DNA from: Demequina sp. TMPB413 | Lineage (GTDB): Bacteria > Actinomycetota > Actinomycetes > Actinomycetales > Demequinaceae | DNA length: 64,000 nucleotides | NCBI RefSeq assembly: GCF_020447105.2 | Contig: NZ_CP096184.1 | Coordinates: 1,364,001-1,428,000 of the forward strand | Direction: 5' to 3' | Part shown: positions 25,726-34,287 of the stretch, in pieces | Layout of the letters: every line of letters begins with the position of its first letter | Position numbering within the stretch: the first letter of the stretch is position 1 | Program-made: the position numbers and the translations under genes | Notes under the pieces: model-generated | The model's database searches: none | Told to the model about the DNA's origin: nothing | The model's input: the letters and a program-made list of their open reading frames with translations, nothing else

Positions 25726-26247
25726 ATGAGCGAGTCCGCCACGCCAGATGTTTCCGTCCGTCCCGCGCGCCTAGGCGACGAGCAAGAGATCGGCCGCATC
25801 CAGGTCGACGCTTGGGTGGCGTCCCTAGGGGAACGCCTTGGTAGGCGCAGGCACGAGGCCTTCGACCAAGCGGCGATTACTCAAGGGTGGGCAGAGGCGA
25901 TCTCCCAACCGCCCACTCCAGGGCATCGAGTCTTTGTCGCGACGTGCGACGGGGACATCGTGGGCTTCACCGCGGTGGCCCCTCCGAACAGCATCGTTGC
26001 CCTTGAGGTCGACCCTGCGCGGCGCCGACGCGGCCATGGCTCGCGCTTGCTGGCCGCGGCCGCGGATCACTTGCGCAACAACGGGGGCAGCGAGATGAAG
26101 ATCTGGGCGCTCGACCGTGACGTGGTGCGCGCCAACTTCCTCGCCGACGCAGGTTTCGGCGAGGCTGGCATGCGCCGTGAGCTCGACGGACCGGGGCTCA
26201 CTATCCCAGAGAAGCTCTGGCATGCCTCTCTCGTCGACGCCTCCTGA
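25726..26247 (+). CDS. GNAT N-acetyltransferase
   Basis: A 173-residue acetyltransferase of the GNAT superfamily. VRPARLGDEQEIGRIQVDAWVASL starts the fold, VATCDGDIVGFTAVAP is the central strand pair, and the acetyl-CoA pyrophosphate loop is VDPARRRRGHGSRLLAAAADHL (about 90-111), followed by the NFLADAGFGEAGMRRE end. Substrate unknown. It is divergent from the ZIP-like gene and converges on the TPR-like gene. The ATG is chosen for domain fit and the -10-like TAGTGT upstream; an in-frame longer start would add 40 residues of no similarity. Confidence 0.88.
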   Translation: MSESATPDVSVRPARLGDEQEIGRIQVDAWVASLGERLGRRRHEAFDQAAITQGWAEAISQPPTPGHRVFVATCDGDIVGFTAVAPPNSIVALEVDPARRRRGHGSRLLAAAADHLRNNGGSEMKIWALDRDVVRANFLADAGFGEAGMRRELDGPGLTIPEKLWHASLVDAS

Positions 26248-26269
26248 AAGACCCTGCTGGGCGATGGGG

Positions 26270-26749
26270 CTAGAGCGCGCGCTGGTCTGACCGCTTTGCC
26301 CTGCGGTACAGGTCTCCTGCATGGCGCAGCGACTTGCGGGCCATGCCGCGATCCCCGCTGGCCTCGTAGGCGTAAGCGACGTGGAACCACGCAGCCCAAT
26401 CGTCGGGGTGGTCATCCACATTCCTGCGCGCCACCTCGAAGACAGCGACTTGAGCCGCCTCCGTGAGTTTGCCGCGCGCATCGGTCTCGCCGTCGTGGAT
26501 CGGTAACCGGTCTTGGCGCTCCAACTCATCGGCCATGCGCTGTACCACGGTGCCGGTGCGCCACTCGTGGATGAGCCACCACACGCCAATCGCAGGAAGC
26601 ACCAGCATCGCCACGCCAAGGACCTGCGCCACCGCGTCGTCTTGGCGAATGAACATGAAAGCCCTGCCAGCGACCAACGCGAAGTACAGTGCGACGATCG
26701 CGCAGGTGGTCGCCGCGGCCAGGAAGGCCGGGCGTCGCAACAGCCCCAC
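26270..26749 (-). CDS. Membrane protein with C-terminal TPR-like region
   Basis: A 159-residue protein of unknown function. Two transmembrane helices (about 8-30 and 41-62) are followed by a cytoplasmic part ending in a TPR-like helical pair (AAQVAVFEVARRNVDDHPDDWAAWFHVAYAYEASG). The start is GTG at 26749, whose G is the last base of the dapB stop codon, so it is translationally coupled to dapB. Proteins of this kind are found downstream of dapB in related actinobacteria, but I know no assigned role. Confidence 0.72.
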   Translation of the reverse strand: MGLLRRPAFLAAATTCAIVALYFALVAGRAFMFIRQDDAVAQVLGVAMLVLPAIGVWWLIHEWRTGTVVQRMADELERQDRLPIHDGETDARGKLTEAAQVAVFEVARRNVDDHPDDWAAWFHVAYAYEASGDRGMARKSLRHAGDLYRRAKRSDQRAL

Positions 26750-27492
26750 TACAGGTCCATGTAGTTGTCGAGCCCGACGGTCAGGCCAGGGTGGCGGTCG
26801 ACATTGCGGATGGCGAGCACCACTCCTGGCATGAAGCTGGAACGGTCGAAGCTGTCGTGGCGGATGGTGAACTGCTCTCCAGGATTGCCCATGAGGATTT
26901 CCTCATGCGCGACCAGTCCGCGCAGGCGCACCGCGTGCACGCGCACGCCCTCAACGAGCGCTCCCCTGGCGCCGTGCGGATCCTGCGTCGTGGCGTCTGG
27001 CGACGGGGGCACACCTGCCTCTGCACGCGCGGCGGCGATTCCGGCCGCCGTGTGCGTCGCGGTACCGGACGGCGCGTCGGCCTTGTCGGGGTGGTGGAGT
27101 TCCACAATCTCGACCGACTCGAAGTACTTGGCGGCCGCGGCGCTCAGGCGCATCGCCAAGACCGCGCCCAGAGCGAAGTTCGGGGCGACGAGCACCCCTA
27201 ACTCCGGGCGCTCCTTGAGGTGTTCACTCACGCGGTCGAGCGCGTCCGCGGTCCAGCCGCTGGTACCCACGACGGCGTGGAGTCCCAACTCGATGAGCGC
27301 GTGCACATTCGCTTCTGAGGCCTCCGGGACCGTGAAGTCGACGGCGACCTCCGCGTGGGCACGGGCTGCCTCCGCGAGGTCGTCGCCCGCGTCGAGTTGC
27401 GCGACGAGAGCGAGGTCCTCTGCCTCCTCGACGGCGGCCGCGACGGCCTTGCCCATGCGTCCAGATGCACCAATGACTGCGACGTTGATCAT
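26749..27492 (-). CDS. dapB: 4-hydroxy-tetrahydrodipicolinate reductase
   Basis: DapB reduces the DapA product with NAD(P)H in diaminopimelate/lysine synthesis. The 247-residue protein has the Rossmann motif VAVIGASGRMG (4-14), VDFTVPEA, GTSGW, APNFALGAVL, the catalytic ELHHPDKADAPSGTA loop and the C-terminal RHDSFDRSSFMPGVVLAIR. It lies 31 bp after the M16 peptidase gene and shares one base with the downstream membrane gene. The order rpsO-pnp-M16-dapB is standard for Micrococcales. Confidence 0.96.
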   Translation of the reverse strand: MINVAVIGASGRMGKAVAAAVEEAEDLALVAQLDAGDDLAEAARAHAEVAVDFTVPEASEANVHALIELGLHAVVGTSGWTADALDRVSEHLKERPELGVLVAPNFALGAVLAMRLSAAAAKYFESVEIVELHHPDKADAPSGTATHTAAGIAAARAEAGVPPSPDATTQDPHGARGALVEGVRVHAVRLRGLVAHEEILMGNPGEQFTIRHDSFDRSSFMPGVVLAIRNVDRHPGLTVGLDNYMDL

Positions 27493-27523
27493 GTATCGAG
27501 ACTACCCGGGACCGAGCCGTGCG

Positions 27524-28843
27524 CTACGACGCTGGGCCAACCCTGACCTCGCCGCGCGGGCGTGACGCAAGCTCTGCTGCGAGCCTGGAAACGTCGTCGG
27601 CCGTGACCGCCCGCACCTGCTCCAACGATTCGCCGATGCTCCACAACTCGCCGAAGGCCAACTCGGCCTTGCCAAGGCGCGACATGCGCGAATACGAGTC
27701 CTCGAGACGCAACACCGTGGCGCCGGCGATCTGGCCCTGCGCCCGCTCCAACTCGCCGGGAGTGATCCCCTCCGCCATGCGTTCCAACTCGTGGATCAGC
27801 AGGCCAGCCACCTCGTCGGCTTTGGCTGGACTGCAGGCCGCGTACATCCCAAAGAGCCCCGTCTCCGCGTGCGGCTGGCCGAAGGAGTAGACGGTGTACG
27901 CGAGGCCGCGCTTCTCGCGGATCTCTTGAAAGAGCCTCGAAGACATCCCGGAACCGAGAATCGTGCTCATGACGGCCAGGACATTGCGGCGTTCGTCTGC
28001 GACAGCGAGCCCGCGGTTGCCCAGCACAATGTGCGCCTGCTCAATGTCGCGAACGATCGTGAGGCGGGGCGTCAGAGTCGCCTCGACGGGCGCGGAGGCA
28101 TCGCGCTTGCCCAATGGGACGACGTCCCCCGTCGTGTCCCAGCCGCCGCGATCGAGAGCCTCCAGTACCCATTCGCACAAAGCGTCGTGGTCGACGCCGC
28201 CTGCCGCCGTGACGATGAGCCCCTCCGGCCGGTAGTGCTCGCGGTAGTGCTCCAACACCGCTTCGCGATCCACCGCCCTGATGATGTCGGGCGTGCCGCC
28301 GATAGGGCGTCCGAGCGGGTGCCGCCCGAGGACGGCCTCTGCGAAGCGGTCGTGCGCGACGTCGGCAGGGTCGTCGTCAGCCATGGCGAGTTCCTCGAGG
28401 ATGACGCCGCGCTCAAGGTCAAAATCTGCCTGCGTGAGCTTCGCGCCCGTGACCATGTCGAGGATGACCTCGACGGCCATGGGCAGGTCAACGTCGATGA
28501 TCCGCGCGTAGTAGCAGGTGTACTCCTTGGCGGTCATGGCGTTCGACTCGCCGCCCACGCGGTCGAAGGCCTCGGCGATGTCGAGGGCGCCGCGCGTAGG
28601 TGTGCCCTTGAAGAGCAAGTGCTCTAGGAAGTGGGTCGATCCGGCGTGCTCTGGCGTCTCGTCGCGCGATCCCCTGCCGATCCACGCGCCAAAGGTCGCG
28701 GACCTCAGGCCGGGGATGTGCTCGGTGAAGACGCGGACACCACCGGGAAGGATGGATCGGCGAATGACAGCGCCGTGGTCTTGTTCGAAGGTAAGGCTCG
28801 ATCCGGCAGCGGAAGCGGGAACGAGCGGAAGGTCGTGAGGCAT
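27524..28843 (-). CDS. M16-family zinc metallopeptidase (processing-peptidase type)
   Basis: A 439-residue member of the M16 (pitrilysin/mitochondrial processing peptidase) family. The inverted zinc motif HxxEH is HFLEH at 71-75, followed by LLFKGT and the distal glutamate region (FDLERGVILEELAM). The C-terminal half carries SRLFQEIREKRGLAYTVYS, which with a glycine-rich loop completes the clamshell. It has no signal peptide. The ATG at 28843 is used; TAGGCT lies 7 nt upstream, suggesting a leaderless start independent of pnp. Members next to pnp are conserved in Gram-positives, function not settled. Confidence 0.92.
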   Translation of the reverse strand: MPHDLPLVPASAAGSSLTFEQDHGAVIRRSILPGGVRVFTEHIPGLRSATFGAWIGRGSRDETPEHAGSTHFLEHLLFKGTPTRGALDIAEAFDRVGGESNAMTAKEYTCYYARIIDVDLPMAVEVILDMVTGAKLTQADFDLERGVILEELAMADDDPADVAHDRFAEAVLGRHPLGRPIGGTPDIIRAVDREAVLEHYREHYRPEGLIVTAAGGVDHDALCEWVLEALDRGGWDTTGDVVPLGKRDASAPVEATLTPRLTIVRDIEQAHIVLGNRGLAVADERRNVLAVMSTILGSGMSSRLFQEIREKRGLAYTVYSFGQPHAETGLFGMYAACSPAKADEVAGLLIHELERMAEGITPGELERAQGQIAGATVLRLEDSYSRMSRLGKAELAFGELWSIGESLEQVRAVTADDVSRLAAELASRPRGEVRVGPAS

Positions 28844-28850
28844 GTGAGCG

Positions 28851-28856
28851 AGCCTA
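28851..28856 (-). promoter_or_regulatory. Putative leaderless -10 box of the M16 peptidase gene
   Basis: TAGGCT ends 7 nt before the ATG at 28843 with no ribosome binding site. It is identical in sequence and spacing to the boxes at thyA and proS. Confidence 0.5.
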
Positions 28857-28903
28857 ACCCGCGCCACGGGAGGCCGAGCACGCCACCCGCTCGCCCTCCG
28901 TAC

Positions 28904-28954
28904 ATATGGTTGTGGCGAGCGTTTCGGCTCGCCGAACGCCCGCCACAACCATAT
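28904..28954. repeat. 51-bp near-perfect inverted repeat
   Basis: Arms of about 24 bp, beginning ATATGGTTGTGGCG and ending CGCCACAACCATAT, pair with one mismatch and one bulged base around a 2-nt loop. It lies between pnp and the M16 gene, has AT-containing ends unlike its surroundings and no T-tract. It is separate from the pnp terminator-like hairpin 26 bp away. No second copy was seen in the window. Confidence 0.85.
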
Positions 28955-28979
28955 CGGCGCCGCCACGTGGGGCGGACGC

Positions 28980-29017
28980 AGCAAGGGCGGCCCTGGTTTC
29001 CCAAGACCGCCCTTGCT
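28980..29017 (-). terminator. Terminator-like hairpin downstream of pnp
   Basis: AGCAAGGGCGG and CCGCCCTTGCT form a perfect 11-bp stem with a 16-nt loop, 43 bp after the pnp stop. No U-tract follows, so it could also be an mRNA 3'-end stabiliser. Confidence 0.7.
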
Positions 29018-29059
29018 GGCGTTCAGTCTGTGACGCGTCGTTGCCGACGCTGGTGACTG

Positions 29060-31279
29060 CTACTCGTCGTCGCCCGACTCGTCGTTGTCTGACGAGGCGT
29101 TGGCGTCTTCGACGACCTCGAGCGACAGCTTGCCGCGGGGGTCGATCTCGCCGATCTGGACCTGGACCTTCTGGCCAACCGACAGGACGTCCTCAACGTT
29201 CTCCACACGCTTGCCACCCACGAGCTTGCGGATCTGCGAGATGTGCAGCAGTCCGTCCTTGCCTGGGCTGAGGGACACGAAGGCACCGAAGGCGACCGTC
29301 TTGACGACGGTGCCGACAAAGCGCTCGCCCACCTCTGGCATGTGGGGGTTGGCGATCGCGTTGATCGCCGCGCGCGCGGCCTCTGCCGAAGGACCGTCGA
29401 CGGCGCCGATGAACACGGTGCCGTCGTCCTCGATCGAGATGTCCGCACCGGTGTCGTCTTGGATCTGGTTGATCATCTTGCCCTTCGGGCCAATGACCTC
29501 ACCGATCTTGTCGACGGGCACGCGCACCGTGATGATGCGTGGGGCGAACTCGCTCATCTCATCGGGCTCCGAGATGGCCTGAGCCATCACGTCGAGGATG
29601 TGCAGGCGAGCAGCCTTGGCCTGGTCGAGAGCGCCAGCAAGCACGGAGGCAGGGATGCCGTCGAGCTTGGTGTCCAGCTGGATTGCGGTGACGAACTCCG
29701 ACGTACCGGCGACCTTGAAGTCCATGTCGCCGAAGGCGTCTTCCGCACCGAGGATGTCGGTGAGCGCCGCGTAGCGGGTCTCTCCGTCAACGGTGTCGGA
29801 CACGAGACCCATGGCAATACCCGCAACGGGTGCGCGCAGCGGCACACCAGCGTTGAGCATCGACAGGGTCGAGGCACACACGGAACCCATAGACGTCGAG
29901 CCGTTAGATCCGAGCGCCTCAGACACCTGGCGGATGGCGTAGGGGAAGTCCTCGCGGCTCGGGAGCACGGGCACCAGGGCACGCTCGGCGAGCGCACCGT
30001 GACCGATCTCGCGACGCTTGGGGGAACCCACACGACCCGTCTCGCCCGTCGAGAACGGCGGGAAGTTGTAGTGGTGCATGTAGCGCTTCTTCTTCTCCGG
30101 GTTAAAGGAGTCGATCTGCTGCTCCATCTTGAGCATGTTGAGCGTGGTGACACCCAGGATCTGGGTCTCGCCGCGCTCGAAGATGGCCGAGCCGTGCACG
30201 CGCGGGATCGAGGCGACCTCGGCGGACAGCGGACGGATGTCTTCCAGCCCACGACCGTCAATGCGGACGCCATCCCTCAGGATGCGCTGACGGACCTGCT
30301 TCTTGGTGATCGAGCGGATCGCAGCAGAGATCTCGGCCTCGCGGCCAGGAAGCTGCTCCACCAGACGACCGTGAGTGGCCGCCTTGATCTCATCGAGTCG
30401 GTTCTCGCGGTCTTGCTTGTCCGCAATACGCAGCGCCTCGACGATGTCGGCCTCGGCGGCGTCGGCAACAGCCGCAAGCGCGTCGTCCTGGTAGTCGAGG
30501 AAGCGGGGGAACTCCTTGGGCTCCTTGGCGGACTTGCCAGCGAGTTCGATCTGCGCCTCGCACAGCGCGCGCAGGAACGGCTTGGCGGCCTCAAGACCCT
30601 CGGCAACCACTGCCTCGGTGGGCGCCTGGGCACCCTCTGAGATGAGGTTGAAGGAGTCGTCGGTGGCCTCAGCCTCGACCATCATGATGGCGACGTCGTC
30701 ACCAGCGATGCGTCCGGCAACGACCATGTCGAAGACGGCGCGCTCCTTCTGCGAGTACTTGGGGAAGGCGATCCACTGGCCGTCTACGAGCGCGATACGC
30801 ACGCCTGCGATCGGGCCGGTGAAGGGCAGTCCCGACAGTTGAGTCGACGCGGAGGCCGCGTTGATCGCCAGCGTGTCGTACGAGTCTTCAGGGTTGATCG
30901 CGAGGACGGTGATGACCACCTGAACCTCGTTGCGCAGGCCCGACACAAAGGTGGGGCGCAGCGGACGATCGATCAGGCGGCACGTCAGGATCGCGTCGGT
31001 CGAGGGGCGACCCTCGCGACGGAAGAACGAACCGGGGATCTTGCCGGCCGCGTACGAACGCTCTTCCACGTCCACCGTGAGGGGGAAGAAGTCGAAGCCT
31101 TCGCGCGGGTGCTTGCCGGCCGTGGTGGCCGACAGCAGCATCGTGTCGTTGTCGAGGTAGGCGGCGACGGTGCCAGCAGCTTGCTGGGCCAGACGGCCGG
31201 TTTCGAAACGGACGGTGCGGGTGCCGTACTTGCCGTTGTCGATGACGGCTTCGGCAGATTGGATTTCGGGACCTTCCAT
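29060..31279 (-). CDS. pnp: Polyribonucleotide nucleotidyltransferase (PNPase)
   Basis: PNPase degrades RNA 3' to 5' phosphorolytically and can also make heteropolymeric tails. The 739-residue protein has the two RNase PH domains (first with [29 protein letters not shown], second with [14 protein letters not shown] and MGLVSD plus [10 protein letters not shown]), the linking helical domain, a KH domain ([16 protein letters not shown]) and a C-terminal S1 domain ([27 protein letters not shown]), ending in an acidic tail. Upstream lies the 860-bp repeat region, so it is not tightly linked to rpsO as in many bacteria. Confidence 0.97.
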   Translation of the reverse strand: MEGPEIQSAEAVIDNGKYGTRTVRFETGRLAQQAAGTVAAYLDNDTMLLSATTAGKHPREGFDFFPLTVDVEERSYAAGKIPGSFFRREGRPSTDAILTCRLIDRPLRPTFVSGLRNEVQVVITVLAINPEDSYDTLAINAASASTQLSGLPFTGPIAGVRIALVDGQWIAFPKYSQKERAVFDMVVAGRIAGDDVAIMMVEAEATDDSFNLISEGAQAPTEAVVAEGLEAAKPFLRALCEAQIELAGKSAKEPKEFPRFLDYQDDALAAVADAAEADIVEALRIADKQDRENRLDEIKAATHGRLVEQLPGREAEISAAIRSITKKQVRQRILRDGVRIDGRGLEDIRPLSAEVASIPRVHGSAIFERGETQILGVTTLNMLKMEQQIDSFNPEKKKRYMHHYNFPPFSTGETGRVGSPKRREIGHGALAERALVPVLPSREDFPYAIRQVSEALGSNGSTSMGSVCASTLSMLNAGVPLRAPVAGIAMGLVSDTVDGETRYAALTDILGAEDAFGDMDFKVAGTSEFVTAIQLDTKLDGIPASVLAGALDQAKAARLHILDVMAQAISEPDEMSEFAPRIITVRVPVDKIGEVIGPKGKMINQIQDDTGADISIEDDGTVFIGAVDGPSAEAARAAINAIANPHMPEVGERFVGTVVKTVAFGAFVSLSPGKDGLLHISQIRKLVGGKRVENVEDVLSVGQKVQVQIGEIDPRGKLSLEVVEDANASSDNDESGDDE

Positions 31280-31508
31280 TAAGGTCTCACGCTCCTTGTA
31301 ATGAGGGAGCGAGCAGGCAGAACTGGGCTTTTCGGGAGCCCCGGCTGATCGTCAGTCGACATGCTCAGAACAGTTGAGGGGGGTTCTGAGAATCTCCACC
31401 GAGGACCAGCGTCCGGCCAACCCGCTCGGTATGCAGGTTGAACTCGCTCTTGCGAGTGCTTCCAGACTAGCAGAGGGCCTCTTAGCGCACCCCTGCTCCC
31501 CCCACAAA

Positions 31509-31730
31509 TGGCTTGATATGTACCGCTCAGCGCCGGTTTCCACGGTTAGTGGCTCAATCCGTACCGCTCAGCACCGGTTTCCACGGTTAGTGGCTCAATC
31601 CGTACCGCTCAGCACCGACTTCAACCGCAAATGGCTCAATCCGTACCGCTCAGCACCGGCATCAACGACAAGTGGCCTAATCCGTACCGCCTAGCACCGG
31701 TTTCCACGGTTAGTGGCTCAATCCGTACCG
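31509..31730. repeat. 41-bp tandem repeat array, five full copies plus a partial
   Basis: Copies start at 31509, 31550, 31591, 31632, 31673 and (partial) 31714, an exact 41-bp period. Each begins TGGCTCAATCCGTACCG (or a close variant) followed by CTCAGCACCG; the last 14 nt vary more between copies. The period is not a multiple of three, so it is not a coding repeat. There are no unique spacers and no cas genes, so it is not CRISPR. Confidence 0.93.
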
Positions 31731-31796
31731 TGCGAGCGAGCGGCTCGACACCGCAGCGGGGAGCTCCCATGCGCGGGACGGCCGGGTCACTTTCCA

Positions 31797-31892
31797 GACA
31801 GTGCGAACCGCACCCGCCTCCAACACTCCGCAGCACTCCGCGCGTCGGGCGTCCCCACCGGCGTGTCGAACGAAAGAACGGTTCGCACTGTC
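31797..31892. repeat. Bipartite inverted-repeat element, copy A (96 bp)
   Basis: Outer arms GACAGTGCGAACCG (31797-31810) and CGGTTCGCACTGTC (31879-31892) are perfect inverse copies. After exactly 10 nt on each side come inner arms CAACACTC (31821-31828) and GCGTGTCG (31861-31868). The central loop is 32 bp. It lies 66 bp beyond the 41-bp array. No flanking target duplication was seen. Confidence 0.75.
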
Positions 31893-31936
31893 GGGAGGGG
31901 CGGGCAGCTGCGAGCTGCGTGCCCCGAACTCGTGGA

Positions 31937-32023
31937 GAACACTTCTGACCGCTCGAGGCTCCGACACGCGGACACGTGGACCTACCTCCAGCGTGTCGCC
32001 CGCGCCGACGGTCAGAACTGTTC
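31937..32023. repeat. Bipartite inverted-repeat element, copy D (87 bp)
   Basis: Outer arms GAACACTTCTGACCG (31937-31951) and CGGTCAGAACTGTTC (32009-32023) match in inverse at 14 of 15 positions. After exactly 10 nt on each side, the inner arms CGACACGC (31962-31969) and GCGTGTCG (31991-31998) are perfect inverse copies. The central loop is 21 bp. It is the cleanest of the four copies and lies 44 bp after copy A. Confidence 0.75.
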
Positions 32024-32069
32024 GCGCCGGGCGGGTGCGACGCAACCCGGGATACGCCAACAAAGTGAA

Positions 32070-32110
32070 AGGCCCGGTCGCTCAGCCCCAAAGGGCGAGC
32101 TACCGGGCCT
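32070..32110 (-). terminator. Rho-independent-type terminator of rpsO
   Basis: AGGCCCGGT pairs with ACCGGGCCT, continued inward by GCTC/GAGC and GCCC/GGGC with one bulge, giving about 17 bp of stem. On the minus strand it is followed by TTTCACTTTG, a weak T-rich tract. It begins 33 nt after the rpsO stop. Confidence 0.85.
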
Positions 32111-32143
32111 GAGCGCGGCTTGGCGCGTCGGTCCAGTGAAGGA

Positions 32144-32413
32144 CTAGCGACGCAGGCCGAGGCGCTCAATCAACGAGCGGTAACGCTCGATGTCGACTTT
32201 CTGAAGGTAGCCAAGCAGGCGACGACGCTGGCCGACCAGCAGGAGCAGTCCACGACGCGAGTGGTGGTCGTGCTTGTGCTCCTTGAGGTGCTCGGTGAGG
32301 TCAAGGATGCGCTGCGTCAGCATCGCGATCTGAACCTCAGGCGAACCCGTGTCGCCCTCGGACGTGGCGTACTCGGTCATGATGGACTTCTTGGTAGCTG
32401 CATCGAGTGGCAC
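32144..32413 (-). CDS. rpsO: 30S ribosomal protein S15
   Basis: S15 binds the central domain of 16S rRNA early in 30S assembly. The 89-residue protein has the typical sequence [62 protein letters not shown] and ends [14 protein letters not shown]-like AGGAGAGC lies upstream of the ATG. The 243-bp gap to gluD upstream should hold its promoter and any autoregulatory S15 site; TTGACC occurs there but a matching -10 is unclear. Confidence 0.98.
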   Translation of the reverse strand: MPLDAATKKSIMTEYATSEGDTGSPEVQIAMLTQRILDLTEHLKEHKHDHHSRRGLLLLVGQRRRLLGYLQKVDIERYRSLIERLGLRR

Positions 32414-32656
32414 AGGCTCTCCTTTTCACACATCGTTGCGCGGCGCACCCAGGCTTGTTCTCTGGAGCAGTGATATCCGCGGCCGTTCTACGGCGACGGT
32501 CAAGCATAGCGGAAGGAGCGGAGCAACGCGACGTGCCGCTTCGTCGCTCAGCGCCACATACGTGTCGCGGGCCCGCGCCGACGCTGGCAATGGCCGGGCG
32601 CGCAGCGTCGCGGCTCGATACCCGCCGTTGCCACGGGCCACTTACGTCGGCGTTCC

Positions 32657-33562
32657 CTAAGCGCGCGTGTTCGCTCCCGCCCCCGCCGCCATCACTCCCC
32701 CTGGCGGCGCCACCGGCACATCGCCAACCCCAGCCGACGTGCGCGTGCGGCTGAGACGGCCCTCCAGCCAGTGCGCGAGACGGCTCACCAGCATGTTGAC
32801 GGCGATGTAGATGACGAACGCGACCGCCACGAACACGACGGTGGTCGGCTCCCCAAAGTAGTTGTAGTTGTTCTTGGTGACGGTGAGTAGTTCGGAGTAC
32901 GCGATGATGAATCCAAGGGACGTGTCCTTGAGCAGCACCACGATCTGGCTCACGAGCGCAGGGAGCATGATGCGCACGGCTTGCGGCAACTGAATCCTGA
33001 GTAGCACCGACAGGGGTCGCAGCCCAAGGCTCAGTCCCGCCTCCCGCTGGCCACGTGGCAGCGCCGCGATGCCGGCGCGCAGGATTTCGGCCACGACCGC
33101 CGTGTTGTACACCACGAGTCCCAACACCACGGATACGAGCGGCGACAGCCCCAGCGCGAGCACACCGAAGTACATAGTGAGCAGCACGGGAATCCCGCGG
33201 AAGACGTGGGTGAACAGATACGCGAGCGCTCGCATGATCGCGTTGCCAGAAGCCCGCGCGATCACGAGGACCGTCGCGGTGAGGGCGACGATCGGCACGG
33301 CGATGACGACGGCCTTGAGTGTTCCCTCGAGAAGGCCTCGCACCAGCAACGCGTGCCACACATCCCCCGCGTTCTGACTTCCCTTTTGCGGGTCCCACAA
33401 GACCTGCCAGCGGTCGTCGAAGATGCCGCGTGTGTAGGCCGAGTAGACGAGCAGCGCGAGGAGCCCGACCATGACCACTGTGAAGACGGCCGTGAACACC
33501 TTGTCCCTCAGGATCGCCTTGGGCCCTGGGACGTCGTACAAGACTTGACGCGGCGCGCTCAT
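32657..33562 (-). CDS. gluD: Glutamate-type amino acid ABC transporter permease (GluD-like)
   Basis: A 301-residue permease of the His/Glu/Gln/Arg polar amino acid family, second channel subunit. A long N-terminal part precedes the core membrane helices. The family motif reads GIAALPRGQREAGLSLGLRPLSVLLRIQLPQAVRIMLP, followed by KDTSLGFIIAYSELL. Its start overlaps the end of gluC by 4 nt (ATGA), so the two are coupled. It is the last gene of the transport operon. Glutamate specificity is inferred from likeness to the corynebacterial gluABCD order, not proven. Confidence 0.9.
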   Translation of the reverse strand: MSAPRQVLYDVPGPKAILRDKVFTAVFTVVMVGLLALLVYSAYTRGIFDDRWQVLWDPQKGSQNAGDVWHALLVRGLLEGTLKAVVIAVPIVALTATVLVIARASGNAIMRALAYLFTHVFRGIPVLLTMYFGVLALGLSPLVSVVLGLVVYNTAVVAEILRAGIAALPRGQREAGLSLGLRPLSVLLRIQLPQAVRIMLPALVSQIVVLLKDTSLGFIIAYSELLTVTKNNYNYFGEPTTVVFVAVAFVIYIAVNMLVSRLAHWLEGRLSRTRTSAGVGDVPVAPPGGVMAAGAGANTRA

Positions 33563-34248
33563 CGGGCCACCGCCACTTTCTTCTCCAGTTGTTCGGCCGC
33601 TATCGACAGCGGCACCGTGATGACGAGGTAGGCCAGCCCGATGCCCATGAAGATTCCGAACACGTCACTGGGATTCGCGTTGGACAGACGGTTCGCGACG
33701 GCGACGAGCTCTGTCGCGGCGAAGCCTGCCGCAACGGAACTGTTCTTGATGTGCGCGACGAACACGTTGATGAGCGGCGGGATCACGGACCGGAACGCTT
33801 GAGGCAAGATCACTTGCGCAAGCGTCTGCCCGAACGTCAGTCCCAGACTGCGTCCGGCTTCGGCCTGGCCGACGCTGACAGAGTTGACGCCAGAGCGCAC
33901 CACTTCGCACACAAAGGTAGCGGTGTAGAGGGTGAGCGCGACGATGGCGAAGATGATGCCGTTGTTGACGGTGACGCCAAAGTAGGTGTTTTTGGAAACG
34001 GGAATGACGATGCCCACGAGCGCAGACGTCGCGCCTCCAAGGAAGAGGAACATCAGCGTCAAGGGAGAGTTGCGCACGATATTGACGTAGGCGGCGCCAA
34101 AGGTGCGCAGTGGGCCGATGGGCGAGACCCTGAATCCCGCGAGCACGACGCCCCACACGAAGGCCAAGACGCCCGCGACCACGGAGATCAGCAGGGTCGC
34201 CGTGAAGCCCTGCCACAGCAGGTCGGCATTCTCGACGAGGGCACCCAT
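33559..34248 (-). CDS. gluC: Glutamate-type amino acid ABC transporter permease (GluC-like)
   Basis: A 229-residue permease of the same family, with five hydrophobic helices and the EAA-type loop SVGQAEAGRSLGLTFGQTLAQVILPQAFRSVIPP, then HIKNSSVAAGFAATEL. It forms the channel with the GluD-like subunit. It is separated from the binding-protein gene by 91 bp containing a strong perfect hairpin, and overlaps gluD by 4 nt. Confidence 0.91.
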   Translation of the reverse strand: MGALVENADLLWQGFTATLLISVVAGVLAFVWGVVLAGFRVSPIGPLRTFGAAYVNIVRNSPLTLMFLFLGGATSALVGIVIPVSKNTYFGVTVNNGIIFAIVALTLYTATFVCEVVRSGVNSVSVGQAEAGRSLGLTFGQTLAQVILPQAFRSVIPPLINVFVAHIKNSSVAAGFAATELVAVANRLSNANPSDVFGIFMGIGLAYLVITVPLSIAAEQLEKKVAVAR

Positions 34249-34287
34249 CGTGTGCTCGCTCCGTTTCGGTGAGGTCGTACTGGGCGG

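Larger units (their letters stand above)
31280..32069. other. Gene-free region between pnp and rpsO, rich in repeats
   Basis: No reading frame here shows codon-like structure or a recognisable domain. The stretch next to pnp (31280-31508) must hold the pnp promoter and leader, though I see no clear -35/-10 pair. It is followed by a 41-bp tandem array (31509-31730), element A (31797-31892) and element D (31937-32023), and then the rpsO terminator. Confidence 0.8.

Noticed and set aside
29243-30640. 465-codon plus-strand open frame opposite pnp
   Set aside because: Antisense shadow of pnp, whose domains are complete and continuous through this stretch.
31509-31730. Possible CRISPR array
   Set aside because: The 41-bp units are directly abutting with only mildly variable 14-nt parts, there are no unique spacers of constant length, and no cas genes are near.
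20913-32023. Repeat elements as classical MITEs
   Set aside because: Inverted ends are present, but no target-site duplication, no transposase-like end sequence and fixed internal spacing argue for something else. Not excluded without genome-wide data.
31636-32169. 177-codon minus-strand open frame in the pnp-rpsO gap
   Set aside because: It runs through the 41-bp array, elements A and D and the rpsO terminator and into the rpsO 3' end. Arg/Ser/Pro-rich translation with no domain.
32427-32641. Small frame in the rpsO-gluD gap
   Set aside because: A 71-codon minus-strand frame with no start signal or domain, lying where the rpsO promoter and leader are expected.
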